Shown: positions 44,716 to 54,520, numbered from the stretch's first letter. The stretch: 64,000 nt of DNA from Motiliproteus sp965230185 (GCA_965230185.1 OZ245995.1:558001-622000), one strand, 5' to 3'. Numbers and translations are program-made. The notes: a model not told the origin generated them from the letters alone.

Positions 44716-47229
44716 TCAGGAAGGCAGAAATTCCCGGCCCCAGCCGTCGCCGGCGATACCCCGTTCGACCATCGATTCGATCTCTTCGGCACTGTATCCC
44801 AGCTCACCCAGAATGAGGCGGGTCGAGTGACCAAAACGTTCCGTCGGCACGAAAGCGCCGATGGCGGCTTCGGTGGGACGGATCGAATACTGATCGATCT
44901 GAGTGATGGCATGGCCGCTGGGGTGACTGGAGTAGTGGGAGAAGGCAAAGCTGCCCCGGTCCGTGCCCACTGTACCGTCGGCCTCGCGGGTGTAGCGGGC
45001 ACGCAGCTCCTCGATCGCCAGCGGTTCGGCGGCGGCGATATCGGCGTCGCGCAGGACCTCTGCCCAGTAGCTGGCGGGTGCGGCACTGAAGGCTGCGGTC
45101 AGAAATCCGGCGATATCATCGGTCTCCGAGATCCCCTGCAGCCCCTCGACGGTTTCCAGCTCAGTCAGTTCGGAGTGGTCGGAGTCCAGGTAGATCCAGC
45201 CTTCGCTGGTCGGATAGAAATGGGAGAGTGGGTGAAAACCCAGCGCGTCCCGACCTGAAGGCTCGTCAAAAGAAGCGCGGCCGTCGTAGTCGAAGGCGAA
45301 AGGCAGTTGAGCCAGATTGGTGACCGCTGACAGTGAGGTACGGGAGCGGCTGGCTTCGCCGGTCTTCAGCTTGTGATAGAGTGAGACCGCCATGCCCAGA
45401 CCGGCTGCAAAGCCGCAGTTGACGTCCAGGGTACCGAGATGCGCATGCTCCTCCGGGGTCGCTGGGCCGCCGAAGCGGCTCATGATGCCGCTGTTGGCCT
45501 GAATGATATCGTCATAGCCGATGTAATCGGTCTTCGGGCCGCGAAGGGGACCGCCCAGACAGTCCAGTCGGCAGAACAGTACGCCCGGGTTGACGGCCTG
45601 CAGGCTGTCATGATCGAGTCCCAGCGGCTTCATCTGCCGATCCGGTGCATTGATAACCACCATATCGACGGAACGGACCAGCCGGTTAAACACCTCCCGG
45701 CCTTCATTCGTGGTGATATCCACCAGCGCACTGCGTTTGCTGACACCGGTCTGGAAGGTGAACAGGGTACCGATCAGGGGGTCATAGAGCGGCGTGACCG
45801 GGTCGAGTTTGATCACGTCGGCGCCAAAGCGGCTGAGAAAAGCGGTGGAATGGGGACCGGCGATAACATTGGTCAGATCCAGCACCCGCAGTCCTTCCAG
45901 CCAGCCTTTGCCGCTGGCGGGCTGAATCTGGTCGCCGGTCGGGCGGCTGATCTGCTCCTGTCCGGCCACTTCGGTCAGTTCGGTCAGTGCCTGCTCGAAG
46001 CTGACCTGCTGTGGTGGCCGGGGCGACAACATCGCCTCGGCAGTCTCTTCCAGCCAGGCAATAGGGCCGGGCTGTTTCATTCGGCCATATTGCGGGTCAT
46101 CCACCTCGACAATCAGTCCGGCAGTGTTGGTGTGCTCGCTGTTGACCCACTCCCGGGTGGTGCGGTGGGGGGCCCCCGGGATCTGCTTTTCGCCGAACAG
46201 GGTACCCCACTCCTCTGAGGAGCGGGTCAGGAAGGCTTTCTTCATCTTTGCGGAAATGATATCCGCCCATTTCTTCGGCAAAGGGTAGACGCCGATGGAG
46301 GTTTCGCCGTCCCATTCGGCGATCGGCATATGCAGATCCTCCACCTCCGGCAGCCCTTCGGCGATCAGCTCGTCATAGATGCCCAGCAGCTCCAGCGCCC
46401 GCCGGGCATGGTTGCGGTGGGAGGGACAGACGCAGTAGAACATGCGGCCGTCGGCACACTCGTAGGTGCGGTAGAAAGGATCGAGGTATTCCTGCAGATC
46501 CTCGTAGCTCAGATCCATATCGATACCCCTGTTCTTGCGGTATTCGATCTCATGCTCGCGCATGGTCTTGTAGCGCTCCGGCAGCCCTTCAATCACATAG
46601 GAGTTGTAGGACAGCCCCTCCATCAGCGCGGCGGTAACCGGCACTTCGATATGGTCGCCGCGACCGGTTTTCTCCCGTTCCAGCAGCGCCAGCACCACCG
46701 AACTGGCGGCCAGCGAGGTGGCGTAAGAGGAGCCCAGCGGCAGCGGCGAAAAGCTGGGGTTGATACCCATCAGCACCCGGTTGAAGCCCATATCGGTAAA
46801 GGCGCCGGAGGTGGCGGCGACCACCGCCTCGGTGGCCTTCCAGTCGCGGCGGAGCTCATCGTTGCTGGCAAAGCCGGGAATGGAGAGCGTAATCAGTTCC
46901 GGACGATGGTCCCGTAAGACTTCAAAATCGACCCCCAGCCGCTTCATGACGCCGGGACGAAAGCTTTCCACCAGAATGTCGGCGCTTTCGATCAGCGTCA
47001 GTGCCTGCTGCAGCCCCTGTTCGGATTTCAGATCCAGTCGCAGGCAACTCTTGTTACGGTTGAGAACGGCATTGGCCGGATGCTGCCACAGGGGGCCTGA
47101 AGGGGGATCGATACGCACCACGGTCGCGCCCAGATCGGCCAGCACCATGGCCACGGCGGGACCAGCAATCTGCTGGCCGAAATCGATGACGCGCACACCC
47201 GACAAAGGCAGTTGATTGTTGTTCTTCAT
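44716..47229 (-). CDS. dddD: DMSP CoA-transferase/lyase DddD
   Basis: 837 residues with two fused class III CoA-transferase (CaiB-like) domains, about 8-400 and 443-837, the size and layout of DddD. The second domain carries HLGTLDVNCGFAAG, placing an Asp exactly at residue 602, the position reported as the CoA-accepting catalytic residue in Marinomonas DddD. The first domain has GFNRVLMGINPS at the matching place and lacks the Asp. DddD transfers CoA to dimethylsulfoniopropionate and releases dimethyl sulfide plus a 3-hydroxypropionyl product. It is cytoplasmic and diverges from the usp-dddT-dddB-dddC genes. AAAGGA precedes the ATG. Confidence 0.95.
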   Translation of the reverse strand: MKNNNQLPLSGVRVIDFGQQIAGPAVAMVLADLGATVVRIDPPSGPLWQHPANAVLNRNKSCLRLDLKSEQGLQQALTLIESADILVESFRPGVMKRLGVDFEVLRDHRPELITLSIPGFASNDELRRDWKATEAVVAATSGAFTDMGFNRVLMGINPSFSPLPLGSSYATSLAASSVVLALLEREKTGRGDHIEVPVTAALMEGLSYNSYVIEGLPERYKTMREHEIEYRKNRGIDMDLSYEDLQEYLDPFYRTYECADGRMFYCVCPSHRNHARRALELLGIYDELIAEGLPEVEDLHMPIAEWDGETSIGVYPLPKKWADIISAKMKKAFLTRSSEEWGTLFGEKQIPGAPHRTTREWVNSEHTNTAGLIVEVDDPQYGRMKQPGPIAWLEETAEAMLSPRPPQQVSFEQALTELTEVAGQEQISRPTGDQIQPASGKGWLEGLRVLDLTNVIAGPHSTAFLSRFGADVIKLDPVTPLYDPLIGTLFTFQTGVSKRSALVDITTNEGREVFNRLVRSVDMVVINAPDRQMKPLGLDHDSLQAVNPGVLFCRLDCLGGPLRGPKTDYIGYDDIIQANSGIMSRFGGPATPEEHAHLGTLDVNCGFAAGLGMAVSLYHKLKTGEASRSRTSLSAVTNLAQLPFAFDYDGRASFDEPSGRDALGFHPLSHFYPTSEGWIYLDSDHSELTELETVEGLQGISETDDIAGFLTAAFSAAPASYWAEVLRDADIAAAEPLAIEELRARYTREADGTVGTDRGSFAFSHYSSHPSGHAITQIDQYSIRPTEAAIGAFVPTERFGHSTRLILGELGYSAEEIESMVERGIAGDGWGREFLPS

Positions 47230-47720
47230 GTCAGTTAATCCTTTCTGAAGCGTTTCCAGGCCGCAGCAAAGCAGGCTGTTCGCTGGATTCGACAGATTGT
47301 TTCTTTAAAGCCGTATTAACCGGCCGGGTTCTGATTTGTATCTGATGCGAGTGGTACCGGCGGGCCGGGGATAACCGTCAGAAGCGTCGACGGGAAATTA
47401 TGGTAGGAGCGAATTCCGGGCCGAACCAGCAATAAAAAGCAGCCCTGAGACACGGTTTAATTTATGGCTGATTAAGCTTGCCCGGGGGGGAATATTTAAA
47501 TCTGTCGCCGGTTTTCTTTACCCATAAATTTTGTTTGGTCTCAGGGTGTTTTTTTATTGCTTCTCAGCCCGGGGTGGATTCATAACAATAGCTTTCGTAT
47601 CGATTTGAGTGGTATCCGGGCCGGGACGACGACAGTCAGCAGGCCTCCATAACAATAAGAAATCTGCGCACGGCCACCGCGCTCGTCGTGGATTTCGCAG
47701 CCAGGATAAAGAGTCGAACT
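47230..47720. promoter_or_regulatory. dddD / usp-dddT divergent control region with long-range inverted repeat
   Basis: 491 bases with no gene. Arms at 47428-47449 and 47540-47561 are inverted copies, 18 of 22 positions matching: AGCAATAAAAA...CCCTGAG and its complement. Their midpoint (about 47494) lies near the centre of the two divergent starts. Placement fits paired regulator or promoter sites serving both directions. No consensus hexamers assigned. Confidence 0.5.
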
Positions 47721-48179
47721 ATGAATAATAAGTACAACAATGTCGTCATACCGGTAGACCTTGCCCATGAGAGTTCGTGGCGCAGCGCACTGCCGGTTGC
47801 CGTCGACCACGCCCGTCGTCACGAGGCGACCCTGCATGTGGTGACGGTGGTCCCCAATGCCGATATTCCGGCGATTGCCGTCCATCTTCCCGGTGATATC
47901 GATCGCCATATCAGGGCGCAGGGCATTGAGGCGCTGAGCGATCTGATCCGCGAGCTGGTACCCGCCGATGTCACCACCGAAGTAGCGGTGGGCCAGGGGC
48001 GCATCTACAAGGAGGTGCTGCGATTAGCGGAAGCGGCTGAGGCGGATCTGATCGTGATGGCCTCCCATCGACCGGAGCTGACCGACTATCTGATCGGCGC
48101 CAATGCCGCTCATGTGACACGTCACGCGGAGTGCTCCGTGCTGGTTGTGCGTGAAAAAGAGGAGAGGATTGCATCATGA
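47721..48179 (+). CDS. Universal stress protein (UspA family)
   Basis: 152 residues from the ATG at 47721. UspA fold: IPVDLAHESSWRSALPVAVDHARR at the start and LIVMASHRPELTDYLIGANAAHVTRHAECSVLVV at the end. The usual ATP-binding GxxGxxxxGS motif is altered (GANAAHVTRHAECS), so nucleotide binding is uncertain. The stop overlaps the dddT ATG by four bases, implying coupled translation. A UspA domain next to a solute transporter is seen in TRAP systems, where it modulates transport. A similar role for DddT is an inference. Confidence 0.88.
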   Translation: MNNKYNNVVIPVDLAHESSWRSALPVAVDHARRHEATLHVVTVVPNADIPAIAVHLPGDIDRHIRAQGIEALSDLIRELVPADVTTEVAVGQGRIYKEVLRLAEAAEADLIVMASHRPELTDYLIGANAAHVTRHAECSVLVVREKEERIAS

Positions 48180-49804
48180 ATAACAATAATAAGCTGATGC
48201 CGGAGAGCGGTATTTTTGCCGGTGTTCATCCGGTGATGGCGGTCGGCGCGGGAGTGCTGGTGATGGCATTTGTGCTGTTTACGGTGATCGACCCCGATTA
48301 TGCCGGTTCGCTGTACAGCGCCGCTAAAAGTTTTATCGCTTCCGACCTGGCCTGGTATTATATTGGCCTGATCAGTTTTTTCCTGTTTTTTGCTATCTGG
48401 CTGGTGTTCAGCCGTTACGGTGATATTCGCCTGGGCAAAGACAGTGACCGGCCGGAATTCAGTAATTTCTCCTGGTTCTCGATGCTGTTCGGCGCCGGCA
48501 TCGGTATCGGCATTCTGTTCTGGAGTATTGCTGAACCCATTTATCACTTTCAGAGCAATCCCTTTATCAGCGACGGCCAGAAAATGACCGTGGAAGCGGC
48601 TCAGGTGGCGATGCGTATCTCGATCTTTCACTGGGGCCTGCACGGCTGGGGACTGTTTGCCGTGATCGGCCTGGTGCTGGCCTACTTCGCCTACCGTAAA
48701 GGCTTGCCGTTGTCGATCCGCTCCAGCCTTTATCCCATTTTCGGTGACCGTATCTACGGTCCCATCGGTCATGCCGCCGACCTGCTGGCGGTATTCGGTA
48801 CCGTGTTCGGGATTGCCACCTCGCTGGGACTGGGGGCTCAGCAGATGAACGCGGGGCTGGATTACCTGCTGGGTTTCGAGGTGTCGACCACCCATCAGGT
48901 GATGCTGATCGCGGTGATTTCAGTGATCGCCACCGCCTCGGTACTGACCGGGGTAAACAGAGGCATTCGTATTCTCAGCGAGCTGAATATGCAGCTGACC
49001 ATGGTGATTCTGGCCCTGTTTATCATCTTCGGTCCCACCGCCTACGTACTCGGTGCCTTCTTTACCAACAGCGGTGATTACCTGTTCCATGCAATCGAGC
49101 TGGGGCTGTGGGTCGACCCTGATCCTCAGAGTCAGTGGCAGGGCTGGTGGACTGTGTTCTACTGGGGCTGGTGGATTGCCTGGGCACCTTTTGTCGGCAT
49201 GTTTATCGCCCGGATTTCCAAAGGCCGCACCATCCGTGAGTTTGTGCTGGGGGTGCTGATCGCACCGACCATCCTGTCCACCTTCTGGATTACCGTGTTC
49301 GGCAACACCGCCATGTTCATCGAGCTGTTCGGCGATGGTGGGGTGACGGCTGCGGTCAATGAGGACATCACCATGGCGCTGTTCAAGACCATCGAGCTGA
49401 TGAGCGCCGGCGAGATCGTCACCATTCTGATGGCGGGTATCTGTACGGTGATGCTGGTGACCTACTTTGTGACATCGGCGGATTCCGCCACCCTGGTGAT
49501 CTGTACCCTGATCTCCATGGGAGATGAACATCCGCCGGCTCGTTATCGGGTGTTCTGGGGCCTGGCAATCGGTGCCGTGGCCGCGGTGCTGCTGTTCGCC
49601 GGTGGTCTCAAGGCACTGCAGACCGCCTCCATCGTCGCCGCTCTGCCGTTCTCGGTGGTCGCCGTGCTGGCCACTTACGGCCTCTACAAATCGTTGCGCG
49701 AAGAGCCGCTGCCCGGCAAATGGCGCAGAACCGCAGCGGACGAAGCCGGCACAGATGAGGCCGCCTCCGGTGAGCCGGCGGTGACCGCCAACAGCAGTCT
49801 TTAG
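48176..49804 (+). CDS. dddT: BCCT-family DMSP transporter DddT
   Basis: 542 residues, about 12 membrane segments. BCCT signatures are SIAEPIYHF, IFHWGLHGWGLF, FYWGWWIAWAPFVGMFIARISKGRTIREF and TSADSATLV. Assignment to DMSP comes from the neighbours dddD, dddB and dddC, as in Marinomonas and Pseudomonas ddd clusters. Betaine or choline cannot be excluded from sequence alone. The C-terminal tail of about 30 residues is Ala/Glu/Thr-rich. Confidence 0.88.
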   Translation: MNNNNKLMPESGIFAGVHPVMAVGAGVLVMAFVLFTVIDPDYAGSLYSAAKSFIASDLAWYYIGLISFFLFFAIWLVFSRYGDIRLGKDSDRPEFSNFSWFSMLFGAGIGIGILFWSIAEPIYHFQSNPFISDGQKMTVEAAQVAMRISIFHWGLHGWGLFAVIGLVLAYFAYRKGLPLSIRSSLYPIFGDRIYGPIGHAADLLAVFGTVFGIATSLGLGAQQMNAGLDYLLGFEVSTTHQVMLIAVISVIATASVLTGVNRGIRILSELNMQLTMVILALFIIFGPTAYVLGAFFTNSGDYLFHAIELGLWVDPDPQSQWQGWWTVFYWGWWIAWAPFVGMFIARISKGRTIREFVLGVLIAPTILSTFWITVFGNTAMFIELFGDGGVTAAVNEDITMALFKTIELMSAGEIVTILMAGICTVMLVTYFVTSADSATLVICTLISMGDEHPPARYRVFWGLAIGAVAAVLLFAGGLKALQTASIVAALPFSVVAVLATYGLYKSLREEPLPGKWRRTAADEAGTDEAASGEPAVTANSSL

Positions 49805-49837
49805 CGCCGCTTAACTACCGTCCAATTCCAGTTCACG

Positions 49838-49857
49838 CCGCCACCGGCCGGTGGCGG
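49838..49857. promoter_or_regulatory. Perfect 20-bp palindrome between dddT and dddB
   Basis: CCGCCACCGG followed by its exact complement, 34 bases after the dddT stop. No T-run. It could be an mRNA-processing hairpin that sets the dddT/dddB ratio, a transcript end, or an operator. Confidence 0.5.
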
Positions 49858-49942
49858 TGACTTACACCACCAGGGAGCGACTATGGGTTTTCTGAACCTC
49901 GAGGCACTGCTGTCCCTGATAATCAGAAATACAGGAGTCGAG

Positions 49943-51100
49943 ATGTCTACTCAAGTGATTCTTCCACGCATCATGCAGGTTGGAGAAGGTGCCAGCCAGG
50001 AGATTCCGAATGTACTGGCGAGTCTGGGCTGTCAGCGTCCGCTGATTATCACCGACCGGATGATGACCGAGCTGGGCTACGTCAGCGCTATTCAGGACTG
50101 TCTGTCCCGTCACAGCGTGGTGGCCGATGTCTTTGACGATACCGTGCCTGAACCCACCGTGGCTTCGATTCAGGCCGGAGTCGACAGAGTTCGCCACGGC
50201 GACTATGACAGCATCATCGCACTCGGCGGCGGCAGTCCCATCGACAGCGCCAAGGCCATCGCCATTCTCGGTAAGCATGGCGGCGCGATGCGGGACTACA
50301 AATTCCCCCGGGTGGTGATTGAATCCGGTCTGCCGGTGATTGCCGTGCCCACCACCGCCGGTACCGGCTCGGAAGTGACCCGCTTCACTATCATCACCGA
50401 CGAGACCAGCGACGAGAAAATGCTCTGTGTCGGGATCGGCTTTATGCCGGTAGCGGCGCTGGTGGATTACAGCCTGACCCTGACCCTGCCGGCACGGATC
50501 ACCGCCGATACCGGTATCGATGCGCTGACCCATGCCATCGAAGCCTATGTCAGTAAAAAGGCCAATCCCTACAGCGATTCTCAGGCACTGGCGGCCATGC
50601 GCCTTCTGGCCCCTAATCTGCGCACCGTCTATCACGACGGCAGCAACAAAGCGGCCCGGGAGGCGATGATGCTGGGTTCCACCCTTGCCGGGGTGGCATT
50701 CTCCAACGCCTCGGTAGCGCTGGTGCATGGCATGAGCCGGCCGATCGGGGCGGCGTTCCATGTCCCCCACGGTCTGTCCAACGCCATGCTGCTGCCCGCG
50801 GTGACCGCCTATTCGATCCCGTCGGCACCGGAACGTTATGCCGACTGTGCCCGGGCCATGGGCATTGCCGGTGAGCAGGACAGCACCGAGCAGGCCAACG
50901 CCAGGTTGCTGGAGGAGCTGAACGCTCTGAATGACGAGCTCAGGGTGCCGACGCCGGCGCAGTTCGGTATCGACCGTGAGGAGTTCTTCGAGCTGATGCC
51001 GACCATGGCGGAGCAGGCGCTGGCGTCCGGTTCTCCCGGTAACAATCCACGAGTACCCGATGCCGAAGAGATTATCGGGATCTACCGCCAGCTCTGGTAA
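49943..51100 (+). CDS. dddB: Iron-containing alcohol dehydrogenase DddB
   Basis: 385 residues from the ATG at 49943, where AGGAG is well placed; an earlier in-frame ATG at 49883 is less likely. Iron-ADH landmarks are ALGGGSPIDSAKAIA (nucleotide loop), VPTTAGTGSEVTRF, DTGIDALTHAIEAYVS and VHGMSRPIGAAFHVPHGLSNA, the latter two with the metal-binding Asp and His residues. In ddd clusters DddB oxidises 3-hydroxypropionate to malonate semialdehyde. Downstream of dddT and upstream of dddC, matching that order. Confidence 0.9.
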   Translation: MSTQVILPRIMQVGEGASQEIPNVLASLGCQRPLIITDRMMTELGYVSAIQDCLSRHSVVADVFDDTVPEPTVASIQAGVDRVRHGDYDSIIALGGGSPIDSAKAIAILGKHGGAMRDYKFPRVVIESGLPVIAVPTTAGTGSEVTRFTIITDETSDEKMLCVGIGFMPVAALVDYSLTLTLPARITADTGIDALTHAIEAYVSKKANPYSDSQALAAMRLLAPNLRTVYHDGSNKAAREAMMLGSTLAGVAFSNASVALVHGMSRPIGAAFHVPHGLSNAMLLPAVTAYSIPSAPERYADCARAMGIAGEQDSTEQANARLLEELNALNDELRVPTPAQFGIDREEFFELMPTMAEQALASGSPGNNPRVPDAEEIIGIYRQLW

Positions 51101-51187
51101 TCCATCAATGACCGGGTTCTGAAAAACGCCGCTCAGGGGGACCGGGCGGCCCTGCAGAGCCCTTACCGCAACTTTAAGGAAACTGTT

Positions 51188-52684
51188 ATGCCTACTACAG
51201 GACATCTGATCAACGGCCAGCTGGTCGTCGAAGGAAACCGCAACCAGGATGTGTTCAACCCCGCCACCGGTGAAGTCAGCAAGCAGGTCGATCTGGCCTC
51301 GAAGCAGACCGTCGAGCAGGCCGTCGCCGCCGCTCAGGCCGCTTATCCGCAATGGCGCCGCACCCCGCCCGTCAAGCGGGCGCGGATTATGTTTCGCTTT
51401 AAGGAACTGCTGGAAAAAAATGCCGATCGTATCTGTCAGATGATCGGCGAAGAGCACGGGAAGATCGCCCACGACGCCATGGGTGAGCTGCAGCGGGGTA
51501 TTGAGAACGTTGAGTATGCCTGCGGTGCACCGGAGCTGCTTAAGGGGGAACACAGCAAGGACGTCGGTCCCAATATCGACTCCTGGAGTGAGTTTCAGCC
51601 GCTGGGAGTGGTGGCGGGCATCACCCCGTTTAACTTCCCGGTAATGGTGCCGCTGTGGATGTACCCGATGGCCATCGTCTGTGGTAACTGCTTCGTGCTG
51701 AAACCCTCCGAGCGCGACCCCAGCTCTACCCTGTTTATCGCCCAGTTGCTGCAGGAAGCGGGGCTTCCCGACGGGGTGATGAATGTGGTCAACGGTGACA
51801 AGGAGGCGGTCGATACTCTGCTCCACGATGATCGCATCAAGGCGGTGAGCTTCGTCGGCTCCACCCCGATCGCCGAGTACATCTATACCACTGCCAATGC
51901 CAGCGGCAAGCGCTGTCAGGCGCTGGGCGGGGCCAAGAACCATGCCATCGTGATGCTCGACGCCGATATGGATAACGCCGTCAATCAGCTGGTCGGAGCC
52001 GCCTTCGGTTCCTCCGGCGAGCGCTGTATGGCGCTGTCGGTGGCGGTGGCGGTAGGAGATGCCGCCGGTGATGCGCTGGTGGCGAAGATGCAGGAAGCGA
52101 TGCAGGGACTGAAGGTGGGGGCCTGCAGTGATAACAGCAACGATTTCGGCCCGGTGATCACCCGCGCCCATCAGGATAAGGTGGTCGGTTATATCAACAG
52201 CGCCGAAGAGCAGGGCGCCACCGTGGTGGTCGATGGCAGGGCGCCGGTGGTACCGGGTCATGAGAACGGTTTCTTTGTCGGTGGAACCCTGATCGACAAT
52301 GTTACTCCGGAGATGCTCAGCTATCGGGAAGAGATCTTCGGCCCGGTATTGCAGATCGTGCGGGTACAGTCCATGCAGGAAGCCATGGATCTGATCGATG
52401 CCCATGAATATGGTAACGGTACCTGTATCTTCACCCGAGACGGTGAGGCGGCTCGTTACTTCTCCGACAACATTCAGGTGGGCATGGTCGGAATCAACGT
52501 GCCGCTGCCGGTGCCGGTTGCATACCACAGTTTCGGAGGCTGGAAGCGTTCGCTGTTCGGCGACCTGCATGCCTACGGGCCGGATGCGGTGCGTTTTTAC
52601 ACCAAACGTAAGACTATCACTCAGCGCTGGCCTTCGGCAGGGGTCCGGGAAGGGGTCTCTTTCTCGATGCCAACCATGAAGTAA
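51188..52684 (+). CDS. dddC: CoA-acylating (methyl)malonate-semialdehyde dehydrogenase DddC
   Basis: 498 residues of the MmsA branch of the aldehyde dehydrogenases: GVVAGITPFNFPVMVPLWM, LKPSERDPSS, SFVGSTPIAEYIY, ALGGAKNHAIVMLDAD, catalytic Cys280 in SSGERCMALS, NVPLPVPVAYHSFGGWKRS. It converts malonate semialdehyde plus CoA and NAD+ to acetyl-CoA and CO2, finishing the DMSP carbon route. The same family also acts in valine and inositol catabolism, but the context supports DddC. AAGGAAAC precedes the ATG. Confidence 0.92.
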   Translation: MPTTGHLINGQLVVEGNRNQDVFNPATGEVSKQVDLASKQTVEQAVAAAQAAYPQWRRTPPVKRARIMFRFKELLEKNADRICQMIGEEHGKIAHDAMGELQRGIENVEYACGAPELLKGEHSKDVGPNIDSWSEFQPLGVVAGITPFNFPVMVPLWMYPMAIVCGNCFVLKPSERDPSSTLFIAQLLQEAGLPDGVMNVVNGDKEAVDTLLHDDRIKAVSFVGSTPIAEYIYTTANASGKRCQALGGAKNHAIVMLDADMDNAVNQLVGAAFGSSGERCMALSVAVAVGDAAGDALVAKMQEAMQGLKVGACSDNSNDFGPVITRAHQDKVVGYINSAEEQGATVVVDGRAPVVPGHENGFFVGGTLIDNVTPEMLSYREEIFGPVLQIVRVQSMQEAMDLIDAHEYGNGTCIFTRDGEAARYFSDNIQVGMVGINVPLPVPVAYHSFGGWKRSLFGDLHAYGPDAVRFYTKRKTITQRWPSAGVREGVSFSMPTMK

Positions 52685-52741
52685 GGCCGTATCCCGATCC
52701 GGCGGCAGCACTGTCGGGTCGGGAGTCTGTGAGGTAAAGAG

Positions 52742-53533
52742 GTGGACAGAATGAGCATACCGGTTCGCGAAAAAGGTTCTTCTATCCGGCGGGTGATGAC
52801 AATTATCGAAGCTGTGTCCCGGGCGGAGCGGCCACCATCACCGACCGATCTGGCCTGCCAGCTGGATATTCCCAGACCCAGCGTCCATCGGTTGCTGAAT
52901 CAGCTGGAAGGTGACGGTTATCTGCAGACCAATATGCGCGGCCTGATCGTTCCCGGCGACCGCATGCAGGGCATCGCGCTGGGGATTATGTACAGCGGGC
53001 GCTTCAAGGCGTTGCGTCAGGCGATCCTGCGGCGGCTCACCGACGAGATCGGTGAGACCTGCGGTATTGCCATTCCCAACGGTACCGAAATGATTTATTA
53101 CGATCGGGTGCAGACTCAGCGGCCGCTGCAGGTGCATCTGCCTGTCGGTTGTCATACACCGGTCTGGTGTACATCCAGCGGTAAGCTCTATCTGGCGTCA
53201 CTGCCGACAGAGCGAAGCCAGCGGATTATCCGTAATCTGCCGCTGGAACAGTACGCCCGTAATACCCTGACCAGCAGCGAGGCGCTGGCGGTGGCTCTGG
53301 GGAAGATCAGGACGGAGCAACTGGGGACCGATAATGAAGAGTTTGTCGATGGCATGGTGGCCTGTGCGGTACCGGTCCGGGATGCCTCAGGTAAACTGTT
53401 CGCCTGCCTGTTTACCCACGCACCGGTGATCCGGAAGAGTCTCGAAGAACTGCTGACCTGCACGCCGCTGCTGCGTCAGGCGGCGCTGGAACTGGGCCGC
53501 CTGATCGACGACACTGAAACTGCAATAACCTGA
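52742..53533 (+). CDS. IclR-family transcriptional regulator
   Basis: 263 residues (GTG 52742; ATG 52751 also possible, both with a usable purine-rich site). The N-terminal winged HTH runs IRRVMTIIEAVSRAERPPS, LDIPRPSVHRLLNQLEGDGYL. The effector domain has ETCGIAIPNGTEMIYYDRV, PVGCHTPVWCTSSGK and the late VPVRDASGKLFACLF. It follows dddC by 57 bases in the same direction and probably regulates the ddd genes. IclR is not the regulator usually described for dddD clusters. Confidence 0.9.
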   Translation: MDRMSIPVREKGSSIRRVMTIIEAVSRAERPPSPTDLACQLDIPRPSVHRLLNQLEGDGYLQTNMRGLIVPGDRMQGIALGIMYSGRFKALRQAILRRLTDEIGETCGIAIPNGTEMIYYDRVQTQRPLQVHLPVGCHTPVWCTSSGKLYLASLPTERSQRIIRNLPLEQYARNTLTSSEALAVALGKIRTEQLGTDNEEFVDGMVACAVPVRDASGKLFACLFTHAPVIRKSLEELLTCTPLLRQAALELGRLIDDTETAIT

Positions 53534-53549
53534 TGCAGAGCGCACAACA

Positions 53550-54491
53550 ATGAAAAAAAGGCTTCCTCCGCTGAACTGGCTGCGATCTTTCGAAGTATCC
53601 GCCCGCCATCTGAACTTTACCCTGGCTGCCGGCGAGCTGAACCTGACCCAGGCTGCCATCAGCCAGCAGGTCAAAGGCTTGGAGTCACAGCTGGGAACGA
53701 CCTTGTTTAAGCGGCTGCCCCGAGGTCTTGAGCTGACCGATGCCGGGCGCGCTTACCTGCCGGCGGTCCATGAATCCATCGCACGACTGGCGGCGGCCAC
53801 CGATGAGATCTTCGGTCAGGGGCGTTCCCGCCAGCTCACGATCCGGGTCAATCTGGTGTTTTTCACCAACTGGCTGGCGCCCAGGCTGGCCCGCTTCCGG
53901 GAGCGGCATCCTGAAGTGGGGCTGCGTTTTACCAGCAATATCTGGCTGGATGAGCGTGACAAAAAAGATGTGGATATGGAGATCCGTTACGGTCAGGGCA
54001 ACTGGCAGGGGATGACCGCTGACCGCCTCACCTGGGATGAACTGGTGCCGGTCTGCAGCCCGGCTCTGTGCCGCGGTGAGCAACCGCTGACTTCGCCGGA
54101 AGCGCTTTCGTCCCATACCCTGTTGCATGTTATCGGTTACGAGGAGGGCTGGGGATTCTGGCTCAGACAGACTGGGTTCGACTACCTGCAGACTTCTCAG
54201 GGGATTCAGTTCGATACCCTGATCTCGGCGCTGGAAGTTGCGGCCCGGGGCGGCGGGATTGCGCTGGGTCGCAGTTCGCTGGTAGAAGGGATGATTGCAG
54301 AGGGTCGTCTGGTGGTCCCCTTCGAACAGCGGGTCGTGACCACCGAAGCCTTTCATCTGGCCTATCCCGGCCATCAGTATCTGCACCCCCATGCAGAGCT
54401 CTTCCGCAGCTGGCTGATCGAGGAAGCCGAAGCGCAGCGGAATCGGGTTGCAGCACCGTCTTCACAGAATCCGGAAGGTCATCCGCTTTGA
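53550..54491 (+). CDS. LysR-family regulator (GcvA-like), DddR candidate
   Basis: 313 residues. HTH: LPPLNWLRSFEVSARHLNFTLAAGELNLTQAAISQQVKGLE. Effector domain: FFTNWLAPRLARFRERHPEVGL, then the GGIALGRSSLV pattern typical of GcvA-like members. It begins 16 bases after the IclR stop, so is co-transcribed. LysR-type DddR activates dddD in Marinomonas; this is the positional counterpart, but sequence alone does not prove orthology. Two regulators in tandem suggests two inputs to DMSP catabolism. Confidence 0.9.
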   Translation: MKKRLPPLNWLRSFEVSARHLNFTLAAGELNLTQAAISQQVKGLESQLGTTLFKRLPRGLELTDAGRAYLPAVHESIARLAAATDEIFGQGRSRQLTIRVNLVFFTNWLAPRLARFRERHPEVGLRFTSNIWLDERDKKDVDMEIRYGQGNWQGMTADRLTWDELVPVCSPALCRGEQPLTSPEALSSHTLLHVIGYEEGWGFWLRQTGFDYLQTSQGIQFDTLISALEVAARGGGIALGRSSLVEGMIAEGRLVVPFEQRVVTTEAFHLAYPGHQYLHPHAELFRSWLIEEAEAQRNRVAAPSSQNPEGHPL

Positions 54492-54520
54492 ATTCTGCTA
54501 CTGAAACTGACAGGTGTTCA

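Noticed and set aside
49862..52711. Minus-strand open frame of 949 codons
   Set aside because: Lies exactly antisense to dddB and dddC; no recognisable domain and no ribosome-binding site.
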